NCBI GenBank assembly: GCA_029216955.1
Contig: JANAVB010031417.1
Span: 21,835,938 to 21,899,937 of the forward strand
Direction of reading: 5' to 3'
Source: Iris pallida
Lineage: Eukaryota > Streptophyta > Magnoliopsida > Asparagales > Iridaceae
DNA: 64,000 bases
The translations under genes were made by a program, and so were the position numbers. The notes beneath the pieces were generated by a model that saw only the letters and a program-made list of their open reading frames with translations, was not told the DNA's origin and searched no databases. Positions 57,294-64,000 of the stretch are shown piece after piece. Every line of letters starts with the position of its first letter. The first letter of the stretch is position 1.

Positions 57294-58474
57294 GGGCCCG
57301 TTTGGTAAATCTTATTTGGAGTGGATTTTAGGATTTTATGGATTTGGGGCCAAATCTATGGAATCCTATGTTTGGTTGGAGATGGATTTGGAAGAGAGAG
57401 TGATTTGGAAGAAAAAATTAGTTATCTTTAATAATTTAGTTAAAATATTTAATTATAGTTGATTCAAAATTACTAATAGTTAATTAAAAATTACATTATT
57501 ATTATTTACAAAAATATTTTTTTATAAATAAAAATTATAAAATTAGTTTATTCATAACTGTAATATTAATTAATATTTTATAATTAATATCCAATTATAA
57601 TCATAATTAATATTTATTAGTCTTATTATATTAATTAATAAGACGTATTACTATTTTATTATAATCTTAATTAATAGTATTTTAATCACAATTATAATCA
57701 CATTTTATAATTTTAATATAATAATTAATATATTATAATAATTTAATTAATAACTTATTAATCAGCATTATATTAATTATAGCTACTATTTTTAAAATAT
57801 TTAATTTAAACTTAATTAAAATTAACTAATAGTTAATTAAAATTAGTCATCATTATTATATTTAAAAAATATATAACTAAAATTAGTTATTATTTTAATA
57901 AAAAATAACTAATAGTTAGTTATCATAAATATCATCGAAATTGATAATAGTTTTTTTAATAATTTAATAATTAATATATTATTAAAATTTATTAACAATT
58001 TTATTATCGTCATATAATCATCTTATATCTTAATTATTAATTTATTATCTTAACTATTCATCAAATATAATAATAATTTAATTATTAATTATAACTACAA
58101 TTATAATTATAATAGCTAATTAATAATTATTATTTATTATTTTATTAATTATATAATAATTTAATTATTAATCATAACTATAATTATAATAGCTAATATT
58201 AATAATTTATTAATCGTCATTATAATCATCATTATATCTTAATTAATAATTTATTAATCATCATTATATTTAATTATAATTTTATAATTTATTAATTATA
58301 ATAATAATTAATATTTATCATAACATATTGTAATTATAATAGCTAATTAATAATTTAAAATCCTATGTTTGGTTGGAGTTGAATTTGGAGTTAAAAATTC
58401 ATGATTTGGATTTGGATTTGAATTTTGGATTTTCAAATCCAAATCCAAATGCAAATCCATTTTACCAAACAAAG
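57294..58474. mobile_element. AT-rich TIR element (about 1.2 kb), non-coding
   Basis: Left end GGGCCCGTTTGGTAAATC and inverted right end CTTTGTTTGGTAAAATGG share GTTTGGTAAA. The phrase AATCCTATGTTTGGTTGGAG occurs near both ends (57371 and 58350). The core is almost pure A/T (TTAATTAATA words). No clear TSD. Confidence 0.45.
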
Positions 58475-59186
58475 GAATGATGTTTGGGCTTCGGAGCAAC
58501 TGAGCAAGGATCTCAAATTTTTGTAGCAAAGGTCTCAAACCACTTGATTTGCCAAATCTTCGTGTCCCATGTATTTTCAAGACAACTACCAATGACTAGG
58601 ATTTTTTTTTTCTTTTCAGTATTATGGTTTATTTTCTCTTCCTTTTGGTATAATTAGTTCATACTTATTACAGTTCTAGTATGGACTTGAATAATTAAGT
58701 CAGGTTCATATCAAATGATTATAACAACAAAAATAAAATAAAAAATTAAAAGTAGTTTTAGAAATAAAAATAAATAATATCCTTGATGTCGAGTCAACGC
58801 ATTTATTCTGCAGACCTCTAGAGCCCTAGAAAATGTATGTTACATGGATCCAACCAAACTGGCCCACTAATAACCCTACTACAGTCCATTCCTTCTCATA
58901 ACCCCTTGAAATCCGACCCATCTCATTTTATTTTAATGTTATATCTTATTTAGGTTAAAAAAAATAGGTCCCATTAAAACCCATCTCATTTTGGTCTATT
59001 TTTTTACAAAACTAAAATTTAAATTTCTATGTGAAAATTGAGAAGAAACTACACCTCAATCAATATATAGTAACAAGGAACAAAGGAAAATGTGTTGAAG
59101 AATTCGTCAAAAATTTAAGGCTTAAATTAAGATGTAATTATGGTATATTGAGGATACACAGGGCCGGGCCAGAATTTTCTTGTGGC
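58475..59186. other. intergenic, nothing recognised
   Basis: AT-rich with no supported ORF. Confidence 0.5.
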
Positions 59187-59189
59187 GAC

Positions 59190-59489
<300 letters not shown>

Positions 59490-59492
59490 TTT

Positions 59493-59563
<71 letters not shown>

Positions 59564-59585
59564 GTGTGTGTGTGTGTGTGTGTGT

Positions 59586-61170
59586 AACCACCACTTTTCT
59601 AAAATGAGGGTAATTTTGAACTTTTATAAAATTTATTATTTAATAATAGGTTTAAATCATGTTATTAATTTATTGGTGATTTTGATTATTTAATTTAATT
59701 TAATTAGTGTTTTGTGATTTTGTTCTTTGGCTAGTGTAACCTTAGAGCTGCTTAGCCTAGAGACTAACCATGACCATGGAGGCCTAATCCATGTGATTAG
59801 ATTAGCTAATTACCACTTTTTAGGCTAAGAATATTTTGGTCAGTTTGTGACTTTTGAATTATTTAGGATTTTGATTAATTGGTTAATTTTATATTATTTT
59901 AATAATATTTAAATTGATGTATTATAATTTTGGTTACTTTTTATATTTTAATATTTTGAGAATTTTTATATTTTAATATTGTATTTTCGAGTTTAGTTTG
60001 ATCGGGTTTAAGTTTTGGCTCATTTCGACTTGTGTTAGTAACCCGGGTAGCTTAGACTCTAGTTGGGACCCAGAGTTTAGCTAGACATGGCCCATAAATC
60101 CCACTAATTAGTATAGTACATTTAGACTAATCTCACATGACTTAATTGGTCCATTTGGTCATTTAAACTTGATCCTTTTAGCCCAAAACTTCCACATAAG
60201 ACAAAATTGACTCAAAGGGACATTTGAGGGCATTTTGGACATTTGCCAAATGCCCCCAAACCCCATAAATCTGGACAGCAGCAAGAGACCCCCTCTCCAC
60301 TTCATTTTCTTCACATCTTGTTCTTCTTCTTCTCTTTTGAGAGTTCCTTCCCAAACCAAGCCAAAACCCTTTGATTTCAAGCCCAAAGTAAGTCAAATCT
60401 CTTCCATACTCTAGATCCCTCTCTAATCTTGGTGCTAACCCTTGTTTATCTTTTATTTGTGATTTTTATCTAGGTAGAACCTAGCATGGAGGGGTTGGAA
60501 GCATATAATTGGCTCTTGACCCAAAAAAGAACCAATTTTAGGGCTTTTCTTGGGATTCCAACTCCCAAGAGGTAAACCCTAACTCTAACTCTTGTAATTG
60601 CTCCTAACTAGTATTATTTGCATATTAGAGGATATCCGAGGCGTAGGACAACCCATTAGAAGAGGTTTGGAACCCATTGGACTCAATTCGGGACTTTCGG
60701 ACTAGGTTTAGTGCCAATTTTGGAGGAAATCCTAAATTGACATATTTGGGTGATACACCTAGCCTAATTAGACCTAATTAGGTTAGTTTAGGTGAGATGA
60801 GGCTAGGTACGTGTCCATATTTGGATACGTGGGGTCGTTTTGCGAGAAATCATAAAAATAGACTTTTTCGGGATTTTCGGATTCCAACACATGGGTGACT
60901 TTTTGCACCGACACTAGAATCAACAAGTTAGTACTTAGAATAGGTTCTAATAATTATTTCAAACTTGTGGGCAGAGTTTGGGTCGAATCCGGATAGGTTT
61001 GGTGTCCGTATCACGCGGTATCGCGAATCGGACACCCCGAAGTCGCCAAAATGGCCATTCGGGCCTCGTTTCTCGTTTCCGCTCGCGTGCGCGAGTTAGA
61101 TTGCTTATGTGGGACACGTGCCTAGGCCCTAGAGGGTAGAATTGCAAGATTTGGGTATTCAGATAAGGTT
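59586..61170. other. intergenic, nothing recognised
   Basis: No gene supported; minus-strand frames near 60160-60390 are chance. The style of sequence from here to about 63050 is LTR-like, but no LTR ends were located. Confidence 0.4.
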
Positions 61171-61184
61171 TTGGGTCTTTTAGG

Positions 61185-61293
61185 ATTATATGTGTGTGTG
61201 TGTGTGCGTCCATATATAAATATATATATGTGTATGTATCCATGTGTGTGTGTGTGTGTGTCTATATATGTAGATATAAATATGTGTGTGAGT

Positions 61294-61359
<66 letters not shown>

Positions 61360-61545
61360 GAGAGTGAGATAGATGAGAGATTTAGAGAGGAAATTAGAGA
61401 GAATGAGAGGAAGAGATTAAGGGAGTTAGAGAGGGAGAGAGTGGAGAGCAACACAGCAGCTAGGGGGGAGTTGGGGCTGCTGTTTCCCCCCCAAACAGCA
61501 GCAAAAACAGCAGCTATAGCAGCAGCAGCAGCATGCATTAGCAGC
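61185..61545. repeat. GT, TA, GA and CAG simple repeats
   Basis: Successive (GT)n, (TA)n and (GA)n runs, then a GCAGCA-rich stretch (about 61500-61550). Frames through it are not coding. Confidence 0.85.
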
Positions 61546-61895
61546 AGCAAGTAGCAGCCTTTTGACCCCCCTTTAGCGCCATTTGACCCCCCATTTAACA
61601 CCTAAATATATACCTATATATATACATATATATACCCATATATAAACCTATATATACCCCCCCTAAATGGCCTATAAGTGGGTAGGTTTGAGTGAGTTAG
61701 AGTGTGTCTTGGTGAGGTTCTAAAAGAGGGGGATATTGGTTAGAGGTTGGGGAAAATATGGAGATAAGTGGTATGTTAGTACTAAGGGGTTAGCCACGAA
61801 TACTAGATGGGTTAGATGGATTGGGTAGCAAGTTAGTATTGGTTAGATAGTTAGAGTTTAGTATTCTAGTTAGAGTTGGAGTCGTGTGGTATTTT

Positions 61896-61994
61896 GAGAT
61901 ACCAAATTGGTATCTCATGAATATCCATTACCTTAAGGTAATGCAAGTTTACCCTTTTTGACTTTTCAATATCAAGATACCGTGATACGGTATC
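61896..61994. other. cluster of three perfect palindromes
   Basis: 61896-61916 has 10-bp arms GAGATACCAA and TTGGTATCTC. 61926-61943 is CATTACCTTAAGGTAATG. 61976-61994 has 8-bp arms GATACCGT and ACGGTATC. No ORF is present. Confidence 0.85.
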
Positions 61995-62390
61995 GAGATT
62001 CTAGGAGAGGGTTTAAATACCATAATAGAGAGTGGGAGAAAGCTTAGAATGAAGTAGGAAAGCCTAGAGTGGGAGTTAGAAGCAAAAGTGAGATTTTGCC
62101 AAGATAATGGGTAAATCAACAACATGGACCGTAAGATGGACTGGATGTCCACTCTACCTAGAAATTTTGGTAGGTAATGTTAGTGTAGGTTAGTATCCTA
62201 CTACCCTAGGAAGCCGGGAGTGGAACTCCTAAGGAAAAGCTGCTTGGCCTTAGTATTATGGTAGAAAGGGTAAACGGGATAAGTAGGGATAATACCCATT
62301 TCACAACATATGGGTTTAATACCTTAAGATATAGCTAAAATTAGGTTATTATGGTTGGTAATGGTTAGGAATAGTGGACTTGGACTAGTT

Positions 62391-62751
62391 TTGACCTTGG
62401 TTGACCACGGTTGACTATTTTGACCAAAAGTCAACCAAAGTCTAAAATTGACTAGAACTTGACCAAACTTGACCAATTGACCCAAAGTCAACTGTTAGTC
62501 AATGTTAGTCAAGTTTGACCTAAAGTTGACCTAGAGTTGACCGAGAGTTGACCAGAGTTGACCAGTTGACCAAAAGTTAACTGTAAGTCAATCGTTGACT
62601 TAAATCGACCTAGTTTAATTCCGTTTGACTTGCATTGACCTAGTTTGACTTCGTTAGGCCTAGTATGACTTAGATTGACCCTGCACAATCTAGTTTGACC
62701 TTGTTTGACCTAGATTGACTTAGTTTGACGTGTCTTGACCTAGTTTGACTC
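62391..62751. promoter_or_regulatory. dense field of W-box cores (TTGAC)
   Basis: By hand count about 30 TTGAC or GTCAA words in about 360 bp, most as TTGACC or TTGACT in the plus orientation. TTGAC is the core bound by WRKY factors. Whether it regulates anything is unknown, and no gene is recognised within the next 1.2 kb to the window end. Confidence 0.6.
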
Positions 62752-63078
62752 AGTATGACTTAATTTCACTTCCAAACCATTATATTGATACAATATTCCA
62801 TCTATAGGTCCTCGAGGCACTGTTCTTGGACTCAGTCGACTTATCCATTACATCATAGGCGAGTACATTCTCTGATAATATTTCTTTTTTATGATATCGT
62901 CTTTGTTTCTAGTATTTAGTGTAGATATCCTTGTTCTCTTGACACATTGTTCACACGGATTGATATTTGTCTGGATCCCGTCATAAGATGTTATTCCTCT
63001 TATATATGGTATGCCTTATGTAAGTCTTCCTAGTTCCTTGTGCATTGTATAGACATGATTCCTGCGAAGGCTAGCTAC

Positions 63079-63360
63079 CTAGGGTGGCAATTTTGCCCTC
63101 ATACCCTCTACCCTAGCAGGGTACCCTGCACCCTCAGGTGCCCACGGGTACCCTCTACCCTTGAGGGCAAGCCCTACCCTTACCCTCTTTGAATTAGGGT
63201 AGGGTAAGGGTTTTATTCTGTTACCCTAGTACAATTACCCGGGTACCCGTCCTACCCGCCCTACCCTCTGCCCTAAAACCCTACCCTGAACCCTACCCTA
63301 CCCTGAATCACTACCCTATCCACTACCCGTTAACCCTAACCCTTTAAAACACGACCCTAC
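63079..63360. repeat. ACCCT/AGGGT-rich degenerate repeat
   Basis: Starts TAGGGTGGCAATTTTGCCC and continues with dozens of TACCCT words, in both orientations around 63190. The start recalls a common plant hAT MITE end, and the right end was not found. Confidence 0.5.
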
Positions 63361-63589
63361 CTTACTCCCAACCTGAACGGCTCAGGCTCAGCCGCTCAGC
63401 AGTCTGCACTCAGGCTCAGCCGCCCGCTCAGCACTCAGCAATTAAATTCCTTTCTCCCAACCCAAACCGACCGATCTCCCAGAAGAATGCAGACTAAGGA
63501 GACTAAAGGAGATGCAGAAGGTATAAATCTATTTTGTGGTCTGTTTTTTGGTGCTCTATTTTTTGGTGGTCTGTTTTGGTGATAGAAGA

Positions 63590-63830
63590 ATGCAGACTAA
63601 AGGAGATGACAGAAGAATGAAGACTGAAGGATGAAGTGTTAATGATATAATTTCTGTTTTGTGGTATGTTTACTTCTTCATCTTTTTAAGTTTTAATGAA
63701 GAATGAAGACAATGACAGAAGAATGATGAGTGAAGACAATGACAGAAGAATGAAGCTTGATGAATCTGTTTTGTGGTGTGTTTACTTCTTCATCTTTTTA
63801 AGTTTTAATGATATAATTTCTATTGCTTTT
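63590..63830. repeat. direct repeats of about 46 and 22 bp near the right edge
   Basis: A 46-bp phrase around TTTACTTCTTCATCTTTTTA occurs at about 63653 and 63765. GAAGACAATGACAGAAGAAT is repeated at about 63705 and 63733. No coding function is supported. Confidence 0.65.
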
Positions 63831-64000
63831 TACAAATCTTATGTATTCTCTTTTATTTTACAGGTAATGTGGTCTGTGGACTACTCTTTTGTTGAGTGAA
63901 TACTGAAGAGTGAAGACTGAAGAATGAAGGAGTCATGCCTAGGCTCTAGCCCCCTCCTGTAAATCTGTGTTTTGTAATTTTGTATAGTCCCACTGCCATA

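Noticed and set aside
63200..63360. Interstitial telomere
   Set aside because: Words are mostly TACCCT and ACCCTACC, irregular and in both orientations. Only a short TAACCCTAACCC stretch is telomere-like.

Overview
This is a plant nuclear window, most likely from a monocot, although the genus cannot be read from it. Plant indicators are chromodomain-type and Tat-type Ty3/gypsy elements, hAT-like MITEs, Helitron ends, a tRNA-like SINE, a phytocyanin gene with a plant-type intron, and an intronless, very GC-rich MIZU-KUSSEI1-like gene. The GC-rich coding style of that last gene in AT-rich surroundings is what suggests a commelinid monocot.

Positions 1-38769 form one nested stack of LTR retrotransposons, resolved here from target-site duplications (TSDs) and LTR ends. 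The oldest layer is element E, a Tekay-like chromovirus on the minus strand. Its 5' LTR is 36087-38769, its gag starts near 35908, and its integrase runs off leftward at 6244. Element A, another Tekay-like chromovirus (plus strand, 3' LTR 4664-6243), lies inside E's integrase gene; its 5' end is outside the window. Element D, a large Tat/Ogre/Retand-like element (8505-35228, TSD CCTAT), lies inside E's gag gene. Element B, a solo LTR of E's family (16258-26238, TSD CTGCT), lies inside D's pol between the two RNase H domains. Element C, a non-autonomous element with two 2370-bp LTRs (16600-23851, TSD TAGGC), lies inside B. By hand count C's LTRs differ at about 11 sites (about 0.5%) and D's at about 30 (about 3.5%), which agrees with the nesting order.

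Element D is the most interesting object. Besides a long, broken gag-pro-pol it carries two genes on the opposite strand between pol and the 3' LTR. The larger one (34101 to 29342) has a TATA box, four or five exons with clean GT-AG introns that keep frame, four in-frame stops and a poly(A) signal. The smaller one (28587 to 28261) has its own identical TATA box and converges on the end of pol, where a 19-nt palindrome supplies an AATAAA signal to both strands. Arrays of short repeats sit upstream of each antisense TATA box.

Positions 38770-64000 are gene-poor, AT-rich intergenic DNA with two recognisable host genes: a secreted phytocyanin (43610-44598, plus strand, one intron holding a MITE-like repeat) and a MIZ1/DUF617 protein (52833-53558, minus strand). 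There is also a fragment of an alpha-expansin (47962-48096). The rest is small transposons (a 460-bp hAT MITE with an 8-bp TSD, two short Helitron-like elements, a SINE with a 12-bp TSD, fold-back elements), TA/TG/GA microsatellites, a roughly 950-bp palindromic TA block, a cluster of perfect palindromes, and a 360-bp field with about 30 copies of the W-box core TTGAC. No CRISPR, rRNA or tRNA genes were seen.
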